Source: Anaerolineae bacterium (lineage in GTDB: Bacteria; Chloroflexota; Anaerolineae; Anaerolineales; Anaerolineaceae). From it: 64,000 nucleotides of DNA. A program made the translations under genes and the position numbers. The notes beneath the pieces are model-generated. The model was given only the letters and a program-made list of their open reading frames with translations. It was not told the DNA's origin and searched no databases. The DNA lies in NCBI GenBank assembly GCA_013314735.1, contig JABUFD010000007.1, positions 1-64,000 on the forward strand, read 5' to 3'. Of this stretch, positions 7,780-17,176 are shown one piece after another. Position 1 is the first letter of the stretch; each line of letters opens with the position of its first letter.

Positions 7780-9618
7780 ATGCAGCCACACCAGCCGCAG
7801 GAAGACCAAAAAAAGATCAACGATTTCTGCATCACCTTCTGCAATGAGAACGGCACCGGCAGCTCCACCGCTAATACCTGCGTGATGCGCGCCATTTTCA
7901 AAATGGGCATCCCGGTGGCCGGACGCAACATCTTCCCCTCCAATATCAAGGGCCTGCCCACCTGGTTCACCGTGCGCGTCAGCAAAGACGGCTACCTGGG
8001 GCGGCTCGAAAAGGACGATATCATCGTCGCCGTCAACCCCGAAACCCTGCGCAAAGACCTGGATTTCCTCAGCAACAATGGCATTGTGGTATACGATGCG
8101 GACATCGCCTACCCCGAAGAAAGCCACGGGCACATCCCGCATTTTGCCGTGCCCATCCGCCGCCTGGTGACGGAACTCAACACCGATAAGAAATTGATCA
8201 ATTACATCGGTAACATGATTTATGTCGGCGTGCTGGCATACCTGCTCGAGATCGACATGCGTGCCGTGGAAGAAGCGCTGGTGTTCCACTTCAAAGGCAA
8301 AACCGATGCCGCCCGTCTGAATTACAACGCCGTGGTCTACGCTGCCGAATGGGCGGCTGCCAACCTCGACCGTTCCCGCGTGCCATTTGCCGTGCGCCCG
8401 ATGGACAAAACCCGCGGCTGCATTATGACCGATGGCAACCATGCCGCCGCCCTGGGCACGCTCTACGGCGGCTGCCAGTTCTCCGCCTGGTACCCGATCA
8501 CCCCCGCCTCCTCCGTGATCGAGGATATGAACGAAGTTCTCCCCCAACTGCGCAGCGATCCGCTGACCGGCAAGATGACCTGTGCGGTAGTGCAGGCGGA
8601 AGATGAGCTTTCCGCCGTTGGGATGATCATCGGCGCGGGCTGGGCCGGGCTGCGCGCGATGACCGCCACCAGCGGGCCGGGGCTTTCGCTGATGGCGGAA
8701 TACCTCGGCCTGGCCTATTACGCCGAAGTGCCGGTGGTGATCTGGGATGTGCAGCGCGTGGGGCCTTCCACCGGCCTGCCCACCCGCACCGCCCAGTGCG
8801 ACCTGCTGTTCGCCGCCAACATCAGCCACGGCGATACCCAGCAAGTGATCCTGATCCCCGGATCAGTCAACGAATGCTTCGACTTCGGCTGGCAGGCGTT
8901 TGATATTGCCGAACGCCTGCAAACCCCGGTGCTGGTGCTGAGCGATCTCGACCTCGGCATGAACCTGTGGATGGCAGAACCGTTCCAGTACCCCGAAAGC
9001 CCGATGGACCGCGGCAAGGTGCTGTGGGAGGAGGAGATCACCCGGCTGGTGCAGGAAGGCAGGCAGTTTTCCCGTTACAAGGATGTGGACGGTGATGATA
9101 TCCCCTACCGCACCGTGCCCGGCAACCGCAACCCTGCCGGGGTGTACTTCGCGCGCGGCACCGGGCATGATGAAAACGCCCGTTATTCCGAAGACCCCGA
9201 TACCTGGGAAAGCAACCTGCAGCGCCTGCGGCGTAAATACCGCCACGCGCGCAAGTTGGTGCCGGGTCCGGTCTTCCGGCGCGGCAACCATGCCCGCATC
9301 GGGCTGATCACCAGCGGTTCAACCCAGATGCCCGTCCTCGAAGCCCAGGATGTCCTCGCCCAAAAAGGGATCGATACCGATTTCATGCGCATCCGCGCCC
9401 TGCCGTTCAACGCCGATGTGATCGAATTCATCAACGAACACGACCACTGCTACGTGATCGAACTCAACCGCGACGGCCAGCTGAAAGAAATGCTGACCCT
9501 CGAAGCCCCCCACCTGGCCTACAAACTGCGCCAACTCTCGCACATCGACGGCATGTCACTTACCGCTGACTGGATCACCCGCCGCATCCGCGAACAGGAG
9601 AACGCCTGCAATGACTGA
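7780..9618 (+). CDS. korA: 2-oxoacid:ferredoxin oxidoreductase, alpha subunit (gamma-alpha fusion)
   Basis: Subunit of a thiamine-pyrophosphate, Fe-S enzyme that oxidatively decarboxylates a 2-oxoacid (2-oxoglutarate or pyruvate type) to an acyl-CoA while reducing ferredoxin. The N-terminal 190 residues are the gamma-type domain (MGIPVAGRNIFPSNIKGLPT), followed by the alpha domain starting near residue 210 (DGNHAAALGTLYGGC, YPITPASS). The length of 612 residues fits KorA proteins that carry the gamma domain at the N-terminus. The ATG at 7780 is chosen for AAGGAG (7769-7774); an upstream in-frame start at 7636 would overlap the promoter. The stop overlaps the beta-subunit start by 8 bp, indicating translational coupling. 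The enzyme suggests ferredoxin-based anaerobic metabolism. Confidence 0.9.
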   Translation: MQPHQPQEDQKKINDFCITFCNENGTGSSTANTCVMRAIFKMGIPVAGRNIFPSNIKGLPTWFTVRVSKDGYLGRLEKDDIIVAVNPETLRKDLDFLSNNGIVVYDADIAYPEESHGHIPHFAVPIRRLVTELNTDKKLINYIGNMIYVGVLAYLLEIDMRAVEEALVFHFKGKTDAARLNYNAVVYAAEWAAANLDRSRVPFAVRPMDKTRGCIMTDGNHAAALGTLYGGCQFSAWYPITPASSVIEDMNEVLPQLRSDPLTGKMTCAVVQAEDELSAVGMIIGAGWAGLRAMTATSGPGLSLMAEYLGLAYYAEVPVVIWDVQRVGPSTGLPTRTAQCDLLFAANISHGDTQQVILIPGSVNECFDFGWQAFDIAERLQTPVLVLSDLDLGMNLWMAEPFQYPESPMDRGKVLWEEEITRLVQEGRQFSRYKDVDGDDIPYRTVPGNRNPAGVYFARGTGHDENARYSEDPDTWESNLQRLRRKYRHARKLVPGPVFRRGNHARIGLITSGSTQMPVLEAQDVLAQKGIDTDFMRIRALPFNADVIEFINEHDHCYVIELNRDGQLKEMLTLEAPHLAYKLRQLSHIDGMSLTADWITRRIREQENACND

Positions 9619-10648
9619 CGAAAAGAAAACCACCAACGCCATCGGCCTCACCCGCCAGGAATACCAGGGCTCGCCCAGCACGCTGTGCAAGGGCTGCGGC
9701 CACAACGCCATCGTCAACCAGCTGATCCAGGCCTGCTATGAGCTGGACCTGCGGCCGGAGGATATTGTCAAATTCAGCGGCATCGGCTGCTCGAGTAAGG
9801 CACCCACCTACCTGCTGCGCAACTCGTTCGGCTTCAACGGCCTGCACGGGCGCATGCCCTCCCTCGCCCTCGGCGCGCTGTTTGCCGACCGCACCCTGCT
9901 GGGCCTGGGCATGAGCGGCGACGGCGACACTGCCAGCATTGGCATGTCACAGTTCAAGCACATTTGCCGCCGCAACCCGCCCATGCTCTACATCGTTGCC
10001 AACAACGGCGTCTACGGCCTTACCAAGGGGCAGTTCAGCGCCACCACCGAACCCGGGGTGCGCTTTAAGCGCCAGGGCACCAGCCGTTACCAGCCGGTCG
10101 ATATCTGCCTTGAGGCACTCGCCTCCAACGCCAGCTTTGTGGCGCGCAGTTTTGCCGGCGATCCCAAGCAGATGCGCTCGCTGTTCAAGGCCGCCTTCCG
10201 CCACAAGGGCATCGCCGTGATCGATATCATCAGCCCGTGCGTTTCCTTCTTCAATTTCGCCCAGAGCCTGCACAGCTACGAATACGGCATGCAGCACGAA
10301 ATTCCCCTGCACGAACTGGAATTTGTCCCCAACGAAAACACCCCCCTGGTGCTGAAGGACTTTGAAAAAGGCACCGTGCGCGAGGTGCAGCTGCACGACA
10401 AATCCTCGATCCGCCTGAAGAAACTCGACAAGGATTACGACCCCACCAACCGCTGGGAAGCGTTCAAGATGCTGCAGGAAGCCGAGGAAAAGCGCCTGAT
10501 GGTTACCGGGTTGATCTACCTGGACCCCGACCCGCCCCTGATCTTCGATCGCTACAACCTGGTGGAAGAACCCCTCAACCGCCTGCCCGAAGAACGCCTG
10601 CGCCCCTCCCGCGAAAGCCTGGAGGCACTCAACCGGAGCATGATGTAG
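9611..10648 (+). CDS. korB: 2-oxoacid:ferredoxin oxidoreductase, beta subunit (TPP-binding)
   Basis: The 345-residue partner of the preceding subunit. The thiamine pyrophosphate motif is MSGDGDTASIG (101-111) followed by NNGVYGLTKGQ (131-141). Four cysteines at the expected [4Fe-4S] positions are visible: C26 and C29 (LCKGCGH), C60 (GIGCSS) and C210 (SPCVSF). The length is typical of KorB with a C-terminal extension. Its first codons overlap korA by 8 bp. No separate ferredoxin-type delta subunit is next to it. The exact 2-oxoacid cannot be fixed from sequence; 2-oxoglutarate is the best guess from architecture. Confidence 0.9.
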   Translation: MTDEKKTTNAIGLTRQEYQGSPSTLCKGCGHNAIVNQLIQACYELDLRPEDIVKFSGIGCSSKAPTYLLRNSFGFNGLHGRMPSLALGALFADRTLLGLGMSGDGDTASIGMSQFKHICRRNPPMLYIVANNGVYGLTKGQFSATTEPGVRFKRQGTSRYQPVDICLEALASNASFVARSFAGDPKQMRSLFKAAFRHKGIAVIDIISPCVSFFNFAQSLHSYEYGMQHEIPLHELEFVPNENTPLVLKDFEKGTVREVQLHDKSSIRLKKLDKDYDPTNRWEAFKMLQEAEEKRLMVTGLIYLDPDPPLIFDRYNLVEEPLNRLPEERLRPSRESLEALNRSMM

Positions 10649-10689
10649 CCGCCGGCAGCGGTTACCCCAACAACCAGCTGATAACAAGA

Positions 10690-10805
10690 GGCTGTCCCAA
10701 AAGTTACCTGGAAAGCCATCGAACCGCCAGATCTGGCGGTTCGATTCTTAATTTAAGATCAGGTGCAGGGGCGAGGCTAAGCCGCGCTGGACTTTTGGGA
10801 CAGCC
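10690..10805. mobile_element. MITE-like element with 15-bp terminal inverted repeats (copy A)
   Basis: A 116-bp non-coding unit bounded by GGCTGTCCCAAAAGT (10690-10704) and its exact reverse complement (10791-10805). Inside is a perfect 28-bp palindrome (10718-10745, arm ATCGAACCGCCAGA) and a second hairpin, GCGAGGCTAAGCCGCGC. The whole unit aligns with 28261-28380 (copy B). It encodes nothing; terminal repeats of this kind are typical of elements moved in trans by a transposase. No transposase lies in the window. It may also act as the korB terminator. Confidence 0.7.
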
Positions 10806-10881
10806 CACAGGCCAATGGCTTATTCGATTATCGAGATCGTGCGATATGCCGTCGAATGACGGACTTCGTCTGTCAAAGGGG

Positions 10882-10904
10882 AGAATCTGCCGTTGGCAGA
10901 TTCT
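10882..10904. terminator. Triloop hairpin downstream of the BspA-like gene
   Basis: AGAATCTGCC, GTT, GGCAGATTCT forms a perfect 10-bp stem just past the stop of the minus-strand BspA-like gene. The T-tract on that strand is weak (CCCCTTTG). Confidence 0.45.
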
Positions 10905-10917
10905 GCAGAACAATGAC

Positions 10918-12816
10918 TTACTCTACAATGTTAATTGTTCTGTACGCTGTCCATCTGCCAAAGTTGCGGCCGTTCTTGGCGCGCACATGCCATTTGTACT
11001 CACCCTGCGCCAACGCGGGATTGACATCCCAAGTGCAGGTGCTGCCGTCGCAGTAGGTCGCATCACTCACCAGCACATTGCGCACAAAAGTGTCATCCGG
11101 CAGGCGGAAGTTCACCAGGTACATCGTCGCCCCGGTGATATCAGCCCATTGCAGAGTCGGGGTGGTATTGGTTGTGATTAACCCTGTTGCTGTCAATTGG
11201 GTTGTTCGTGCCAGCTGGGTGTAGGTAAAGGTGCGCAGGTCCGACCAGGCGCTTTCCAGGCTTGTGTCGGTATTGCGCGCGCGCACCCGCCAATCGTAGC
11301 TGCCGTAGGCGCTTTCGAAGTCAAACGGGATGCGGTATTCGCAGTAGGTGGTACATGCCCCAATCCCTTTGGTCCATGTGCCCAACAACTCATCACTGAG
11401 GCCGTACATTTCGACATCATAGACGGTGGCGTCATCCACCGGGTACCACTTATAGGTCGGACGTCCGCCATAGACGATGGCATCCACGCCCGGGCTGCGC
11501 AGGACAGGGGTGTCTAGAGCTGGAAGGGGGCAGTCTTTCCCGCCATCCGTGATCGTCCAACCATCGGAACTGATCATGTGAGCACGGGCGGTTTCTCCGA
11601 GGCAGTAGGTGCTGTTCCCACCGCTGAACGGGACATTACTTTGTAATACCTGGGCATCCCAGCCGATCAAGAGGGCGTCATAATTCGCGGTGGAGAGGGT
11701 CACACCAATAAACATGTCTTCCGGCCAGTATAGGCCGCTGACATCCCATCCACCAAGGTTCTGGTCAAAGGAAACCGCATTCTTGAACATCTCATCCATA
11801 TCGTATACATTGACGGTATCCCAACCGCTAATATCCTGGTTGAAAGACGAAGCATCCTTAAACATGTAGTCCATATCGTATACATTGGAGGTATCCCAAT
11901 CGCCAACGTCCTGATTGAAGGCTGAGGCACCGCAAAAAAATCCGGTCATATCAGTGACATTGGAGGTATCCCACTCGCCAATGTCCTGGTTGAAGGCGGA
12001 GGCATTGTAGAATATCCAGCGCATATCGGTAACATTGCCGGTAACCCACCCGCTTAGATCCTGATTAAATGAGGAGGCATTCCAGAACATGCCGTACATA
12101 TTGGTGACACTGCTGGTATCCCACGCACTTAGATCCTGATTGAATGAGGAGGCATTCCAGAACATGCCGTACATATTGGTGACACTGCTGGTATCCCACG
12201 CGCCAATGTCTTGGTTGAAGGAGGAGGCACCTTTGAACGTGCTCCCCATATCAGTGACATTGGAGGTATCCCAATCACCGATATCTGTGTTGAAGGATGT
12301 GGCATTATAGAACATACCATGCAGGTCGGTGACATTGGAAAGATCTGGCGCGTCCGAAGCATTCACTACCAAATTGGAGCAGCCATAGAAAGCATATGCC
12401 ATGGATGGCCACTTCCCTGTGCCCCATTGGTCAACTGAAAGGAGTTTCAGCGCATCACCATCGGGGGCATTCGTGATATGAGGGAAACCTGTTCCATCTG
12501 TGGTGTTATCGTTGATGCGGATGGTGTAGGTGCCTGCCGCAGCATAATCGCAGAGGTAATTATCGGTTTGCCCGGTGGCTTCATAATTGCCATCATTGTT
12601 GCAATCCACGTTGTAGTTATACCCATTGCCATTCGTCGATATATGATATTGGGTATTGGTCGACCAACCAGGGTTATCGGTTTTCACCGTGATGACGAAG
12701 TCATCAGTTGCAATATTCAGCGGCGCGGCAGTGACTGCTTGCTGCTGTGGCGAAAGCAAGAATAGAAAGCCTGCCATAAGCACAACAGTGATAAAAAGGT
12801 GGTAAAGTTTATTCAT
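10918..12816 (-). CDS. Secreted BspA-type (DUF285) repeat protein with Fn3-like C-terminus
   Basis: A 632-residue exported protein. An N-terminal signal peptide ([21 protein letters not shown]) ends at an Ala-rich site near residue 30. Residues 160-360 hold eight tandem 25-residue units of the DUF285/BspA kind, pattern [21 protein letters not shown]; such lectin-like repeat proteins sit on cell surfaces and bind host or matrix partners. Repeats 3 and 4 are almost identical in DNA. The last 200 residues are two Fn3-like domains (PVLRSPG..., then [10 protein letters not shown]...) ending in [14 protein letters not shown]. That C-terminal module also ends the neighbouring gene. The ATG at 12816 has GGAG six bases upstream; TTG at 12828 is less likely. 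No LPXTG or membrane anchor is seen, so the shared module may be a sorting or cell-envelope domain (inference). Confidence 0.85.
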   Translation of the reverse strand: MNKLYHLFITVVLMAGFLFLLSPQQQAVTAAPLNIATDDFVITVKTDNPGWSTNTQYHISTNGNGYNYNVDCNNDGNYEATGQTDNYLCDYAAAGTYTIRINDNTTDGTGFPHITNAPDGDALKLLSVDQWGTGKWPSMAYAFYGCSNLVVNASDAPDLSNVTDLHGMFYNATSFNTDIGDWDTSNVTDMGSTFKGASSFNQDIGAWDTSSVTNMYGMFWNASSFNQDLSAWDTSSVTNMYGMFWNASSFNQDLSGWVTGNVTDMRWIFYNASAFNQDIGEWDTSNVTDMTGFFCGASAFNQDVGDWDTSNVYDMDYMFKDASSFNQDISGWDTVNVYDMDEMFKNAVSFDQNLGGWDVSGLYWPEDMFIGVTLSTANYDALLIGWDAQVLQSNVPFSGGNSTYCLGETARAHMISSDGWTITDGGKDCPLPALDTPVLRSPGVDAIVYGGRPTYKWYPVDDATVYDVEMYGLSDELLGTWTKGIGACTTYCEYRIPFDFESAYGSYDWRVRARNTDTSLESAWSDLRTFTYTQLARTTQLTATGLITTNTTPTLQWADITGATMYLVNFRLPDDTFVRNVLVSDATYCDGSTCTWDVNPALAQGEYKWHVRAKNGRNFGRWTAYRTINIVE

Positions 12817-12838
12817 GGGATTCTCCAATCAAATTCTG

Positions 12839-15800
12839 TTATTCGTCAATCGTGATCGTCCGGTACGCCGTCCAGCGTCCGAAATTTCTACCGTTCTTGG
12901 CCCGTACATGCCATTGGTAATTGCCTGCAACCAATGGCTGATCCAGGTCCCAGGTACAGGTGCTGCCGTCGCAGTAGGTGGCATCACTCACCAATCGTTC
13001 CAGCACAACCGCGTTGGAATCATCCCGCAGCTGGAACAGGTACTGCGTGGCACCGGTGACATCTGTCCATGAAAAGGCAGGGGTGGGATCACTGGTGGCA
13101 AAACCGTCGGCTGGACTGACCTGCGCCGTGCGCGCCAGTTGCTGGTAGGTGAAGGCGAACGGAGCCGACCAGTCGCCGGCATCGGCATCGGCGCGGGCAC
13201 GTACGCGCCACTGGTAACTGCCGTAGTCCGCTGCCAGGTCATAGGCCGATGGCAGGCGGAATTCGCAGTACGTCCCACACGCCCCATTTTCCACCGACCA
13301 GACCCCCACCTGCTGGTCGAGGCCGTCGAGCAGTTCCAGCACATATTCGGTTGCTTCGCTGACCGGATACCACTTGAAGGTCGGACGCCCGCCGTAAACC
13401 ACCGCGGCATCGCCCGGGGAACGCAGCACAGGTGTGGGCAGCCGCCGGGTGAAGGTGTTCCAGGCGCTGAAAATGCCGCGTTCGCCGCAGGCATGCCACG
13501 CCACCACATGCCACTTGTACAGGCCGCGCGGCAGCGCCTCCGCGAGGGTGACACTGCAGGTATCGCCGCTGCAGCGCACCGCGTGCGCAAAGCGCGCCTT
13601 GTATACCACGCTGTTGTCACTGACCTTCTTGACCTCGAGCGTGTACAGTTCAGCTTCCGCCACGCTGTTCCATTGGAATGTTACCAGTGGGTCAGTAGCT
13701 GCTGTAGATTGTGCCGGGCTGAGCAGAACTGGGGCAGGCAGCGGCCCCAGGGTGAAGTGCCAGGCTGCGCTCCAATCGCTTTCATCCGTGTCCCGCACGG
13801 TTTTCACCCGCCAATACCAATCGCCCATCGCCAGTGCTGAGGCTGGCGTGAAGCTGGAACCAGTTACACTTTCCTCGGCAGGGCTGGTAAAGCTGTCATC
13901 CATGCTGATTTGCAATATATAGCCGGTGGCACCGCTGACATCCGCCCAATCAAAGGCCGGGGTGGTATCATACACCGCGGCATCATCCGCCGGGGAAAGC
14001 AGGTCCGGTGCGGCCAGATCAGACAGGGTGAAGGACCACACACTGCTCCAACCGCTTTCTGCGCCAGCGTGTACCGTTTTCACCCGCCAGAACCATTCCC
14101 CTGCCGCCAGGTTTGCTGCCGGCGTGAAGGTGGAGGTGGTAACGCTTTCCTCGCTGGGGCTGGTAAAACTGTCATCCGTGCTGAGTTGCAGCACATAGCT
14201 GTCAGCACCATCGGCATCTTCCCAATCAAACGTCGGCGTCAGATCGCTCAGTGACGCGCCGTCTGCCGGTGAGGTCAATGTGGGCACACCGATCGGGTTG
14301 GTGTCGAAGGTCATATCCTCCCCGTAGGTGGTGCCAGTGCTGTTCTGTGCCACTACCCGGTAATGATAGGTGGTGTAATAAGCCAGGCCGGTGATCTCAA
14401 CCGAAACAGCACTGTCACTGCCGCCGCTGAGCGGGCTCTGCACGGCAGTGGCGGTGGAGCCGTAGGCTATGGTCAGGCCGTATTCAAAGGTAACCGTGGT
14501 GCTGTCGTTATTGGCATTCACTGTGCCATTGAGCGTGGCGCGGGTGACCCCCACACCACTGGCGGCAGTGGTGACAGCCGTGGGTGCCAGCGCGCCGGTG
14601 GTATCGTTGGCCGTTGGCGGGGTGCCGTCGGTTTTATAGTCGATATCACTGCCGCGGTTGTTATACGGGTATATGGTGAAATAGTAAGGGGTCAGGGCGG
14701 TTAACCCACTCCAGGTGTAGCTTTCCATCGACTGGTCCACATGGACCACACCGCTGCCATCGGCGCACTGGTTGTCATCGGCGGGATCGGTGCCGTCCAC
14801 CGGGGCGGTGAAACTGTCGGCCGTGGAGCACAGCAGCAGGTAGCCGTCGGGATAGAGGTCGCTGAGGGCATCTGTCCAGGTGTTGGTGATCGTGCCGGCG
14901 TCAGCTGCCGCGCCGAAATCAGCCGGGTAGTCGGCGGGTTGAACGAGGGGATAGTTGTCATTGCGGTAAATGATCGCCAGGCGGTCATACGTGCTGTCGG
15001 GGCGGGTATTGCCGCGCCCGGTGCGCAGAATATCCACGTCACCGTCGTTGTCATAATCGCCCCACACCGCCATCCCGTCAGAGCTTTCCACCAGATCGAG
15101 CGCCACTTCGATGAAAGTGCCGTCGTCATTTCGATACAGCTTCATCACCCGGCTGGTGTTGGTATCACGCCCGGTGAGGATCACATCATAATCACCGTCG
15201 TTGTCATAATCACCCCAGGCAGCATTGCCGGTGGCGGTGGGGGTCAGGCCCGCAGCGATATCATAAAAGGTGCCGTCCTGGTTGTTGCGATAAATAACGG
15301 TGTGACGCACGGTTCCATTCTGTCCGGTCATCAACAGGTCCAGCCAACCGTCATTGTCATAATCACCCCAGGCGAGAGAACCCGAAAAAGCGGCGACAAA
15401 CCCGGCAATGGTGTTTTCGGTGAAGGTTCCATCGGCATTATTACGCCACAGGGTGGTCAGGGCAGTCCCGGACAGATCTGTCCCCTGGATGACCACATCC
15501 AGCCAGCCGTCATTATCGTAATCACCCCACGCCATTCTCCCGCGTGCCGCGCCGGTGATGCCGGCGCTGCTGTTGAGGCTGAAGGTGCCGTCGCCATTGT
15601 TCTGGTACAGTTCTGAGAGAACTGCCGCTGTTGGCGTAAATACCTGGTACGTGATCAACACATCCAGCCAGCCGTCGTTGTTGTAATCGCCCCAGGCCGC
15701 GCCGCTCATCGAAACGCTTGTGGGCAAGCCGGTACCGGATACAACAGAGAAATCACCGCTGCCATCATTCTGGTAGAGGAGTATTCCGGGGTTCAGGGTT

Positions 15801-16486
15801 GCCATGGTGGCCATCAGCAGGTCCAGATCGCCGTCGTTATCATAGTCGGCAGGGGCAACCGTCGCGGTTGTCGGCATGCTGATCACATTGCCCGCGGACG
15901 TGAATGTGCCATCGCCATTGTTAAGCTTTAATTCAGAAGAATACGCACTCGAGGGGTCGAGGCCGTGGACGAGGAAATCGAGCCAACCATCGTTGTTAAA
16001 ATCGGCCCACACCCCGCTCCCGCTGACGCCGGAGCTGTCTTCATACATCTCACTGAAGCGCGCCATCGTGCGGGTGATGTAGGTGTTGGCGCTGAATTGC
16101 CACTGGGTGCCACTGGCAGGATGTTCGCCTTCGGTATCCGCCACACCATTGGTGGCGATCACATACACCACATCACCCCCGAAGAAGTTCTGGTCCGGGT
16201 CGATTGTCACCACGCTGCCGTCAGCGCTGTAAGCGCCCGGCACCACGCCGCGCATGTTGCTGTGGATGACCACTGTCTGACCGGTCACGCTGCTGGCATC
16301 AATCGGTTGGTCGTAGGTGAGGGTGATGCTGCTGTCCAGCGGCGCGTTCATCACATTGCGCCCTGGGCTGAAATCTGTCAGCACCACATCATCTCCGGTG
16401 GCTGCCACCGCCTGCTGCGTTGGCAGTGCCAATACGAGACCCGCGACCAGCAGGACCGAAAAAATACAACGGTTGGTTCGTCTCAT
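12839..16486 (-). CDS. Large secreted protein: Big_5 domain, seven FG-GAP/VCBS repeats and Fn3-like domains
   Basis: A 1215-residue exported protein. Signal peptide at residues 1-28. Residues 35-130 resemble an SbsA/Big_5 Ig-like domain (NAPLDSSITLTYDQPID). Seven FG-GAP/VCBS-type units follow at about 140-510, each with a calcium-binding-like core such as WGDYDNDGWLDVLI; seven units would make one beta-propeller. After a spacer come an Fn3 domain (TRATLNGTVNANNDSTTVTF) and five Fn3-like domains beginning SPADGA, SPADDA, SPAQST, RSPGDA and SPADGF. The end, [14 protein letters not shown], matches the downstream gene. Strong SD: AGGAGG, six bases before ATG 16486. The 22-bp gap to the next gene makes an operon very likely. 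The role is probably adhesion or surface coat; no catalytic motif is seen. Confidence 0.85.
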   Translation of the reverse strand: MRRTNRCIFSVLLVAGLVLALPTQQAVAATGDDVVLTDFSPGRNVMNAPLDSSITLTYDQPIDASSVTGQTVVIHSNMRGVVPGAYSADGSVVTIDPDQNFFGGDVVYVIATNGVADTEGEHPASGTQWQFSANTYITRTMARFSEMYEDSSGVSGSGVWADFNNDGWLDFLVHGLDPSSAYSSELKLNNGDGTFTSAGNVISMPTTATVAPADYDNDGDLDLLMATMATLNPGILLYQNDGSGDFSVVSGTGLPTSVSMSGAAWGDYNNDGWLDVLITYQVFTPTAAVLSELYQNNGDGTFSLNSSAGITGAARGRMAWGDYDNDGWLDVVIQGTDLSGTALTTLWRNNADGTFTENTIAGFVAAFSGSLAWGDYDNDGWLDLLMTGQNGTVRHTVIYRNNQDGTFYDIAAGLTPTATGNAAWGDYDNDGDYDVILTGRDTNTSRVMKLYRNDDGTFIEVALDLVESSDGMAVWGDYDNDGDVDILRTGRGNTRPDSTYDRLAIIYRNDNYPLVQPADYPADFGAAADAGTITNTWTDALSDLYPDGYLLLCSTADSFTAPVDGTDPADDNQCADGSGVVHVDQSMESYTWSGLTALTPYYFTIYPYNNRGSDIDYKTDGTPPTANDTTGALAPTAVTTAASGVGVTRATLNGTVNANNDSTTVTFEYGLTIAYGSTATAVQSPLSGGSDSAVSVEITGLAYYTTYHYRVVAQNSTGTTYGEDMTFDTNPIGVPTLTSPADGASLSDLTPTFDWEDADGADSYVLQLSTDDSFTSPSEESVTTSTFTPAANLAAGEWFWRVKTVHAGAESGWSSVWSFTLSDLAAPDLLSPADDAAVYDTTPAFDWADVSGATGYILQISMDDSFTSPAEESVTGSSFTPASALAMGDWYWRVKTVRDTDESDWSAAWHFTLGPLPAPVLLSPAQSTAATDPLVTFQWNSVAEAELYTLEVKKVSDNSVVYKARFAHAVRCSGDTCSVTLAEALPRGLYKWHVVAWHACGERGIFSAWNTFTRRLPTPVLRSPGDAAVVYGGRPTFKWYPVSEATEYVLELLDGLDQQVGVWSVENGACGTYCEFRLPSAYDLAADYGSYQWRVRARADADAGDWSAPFAFTYQQLARTAQVSPADGFATSDPTPAFSWTDVTGATQYLFQLRDDSNAVVLERLVSDATYCDGSTCTWDLDQPLVAGNYQWHVRAKNGRNFGRWTAYRTITIDE

Positions 16487-16722
16487 GATGCCCTCCTATA
16501 CATGGCAAATTGATCTCATCGCAAGACTGTTATTCGATTGTTGAAGGATTAAAGGATTGATACTGCTGCCGCGGAAATACCACAGCCCGCACAATTGGCA
16601 GTATATTGTAATCATACTGGCAAAATTTACAATTAAAATTAATAATTTTTTAATGTTATTCCAATTCCATCCAGCGCCTTGTTTTTCAGATGCTTTCATG
16701 TGCAAGATTTTTTCATCTTCCC

Positions 16723-16751
16723 TTGACAAATCTTTTTTTTGCCATTAAAGT
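16723..16751 (+). promoter_or_regulatory. Promoter of the amino-acid transporter leader
   Basis: TTGACA (16723-16728, exact consensus) and TAAAGT (16746-16751) are 17 bp apart. Transcription should begin near 16758, leaving about 420 nt of leader before the binding-protein gene. Confidence 0.6.
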
Positions 16752-16757
16752 TGTACC

Positions 16758-16917
16758 CATTATGATGAACATCTTGACCATGACTCCGCAACACGACAAG
16801 AAGGCTAAGCATACCCTCCTGTAACAGGAAGGAGCCTTTTGCGTTGGATCAGCATCAAGAAACACCCCTAGACCGCGTATAGAGAGACCTTCCTGGAAGC
16901 AGGAGGGTCTTTTTCTT
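16758..16917 (+). ncRNA. Candidate short structured leader RNA with tandem terminators
   Basis: The RNA starting near 16758 holds two similar hairpin-plus-T-run units. One is at 16803-16840 (core CCTCCTG, TAA, CAGGaAGG, then AGCCTTTT). The other is at 16885-16917 (AGACCTTCCTG, GAAG, CAGGAGGGTCT, then TTTTCTT). A 20-codon ORF (16762-16824, MMNILTMTPQHDKKAKHTLL) starts four bases after the predicted start of the RNA and stops inside the first hairpin. This fits attenuation or a free-standing small RNA. It matches no riboswitch class I recognise. Confidence 0.4.
16885..16917 (+). terminator. Rho-independent terminator within the transporter leader
   Basis: An 11-bp stem with a single T-G wobble, a GAAG loop and TTTTCTT. 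It lies 260 bp upstream of the amino-acid binding-protein gene, between the promoter and that gene. Confidence 0.75.
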
Positions 16918-17035
16918 ACCACGACCCGTTCTTTGGCGGGTTACGCGGACACCATTTCCAAAACAAGACATACCCCATACGAAAAATCAGAGCCAGGCGC
17001 AGCGAACCAAAACCACGCTGCCGGAGGAGGATGAA

Positions 17036-17077
17036 ATGCTGCTTGTTCACAAACATCAGCAGTGCTATAAGGCATAG
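17036..17077 (+). CDS. Possible 13-residue leader peptide
   Basis: The reading frame MLLVHKHQQCYKA starts at 17036 after a very strong SD (GGAGGAGG, 17023-17030), a better site than that of the gene it precedes. A hairpin (GCAGCG...CGCTGC) lies just before it. It is too short to judge by composition and may be chance; a regulatory role for the downstream transporter is speculation. Confidence 0.25.
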   Translation: MLLVHKHQQCYKA

Positions 17078-17176
17078 GAAACCATACTGCCCTGAACACA
17101 AACCGAAGAAGAATTGAATTTCCCTGTAAATTGTCCGAAAAAAATATTGTTACGAAAGTTAGAAGGTAAATGAAAA

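Noticed and set aside
7497-7847. Separate 116-residue protein before korA
   Set aside because: No SD or family match, and it runs into korA in another frame.
10690-10805. A complete insertion sequence
   Set aside because: Only 116 bp with no coding capacity; no transposase is in the window.
16803-16917. Mini-ykkC (guanidine-II) riboswitch
   Set aside because: The two hairpins lack the ACGR loops of that class, and both look like terminators.
16758-17176. T-box leader
   Set aside because: The conserved T-box sequence (AGGGTGGNACCGCG type) is not present.
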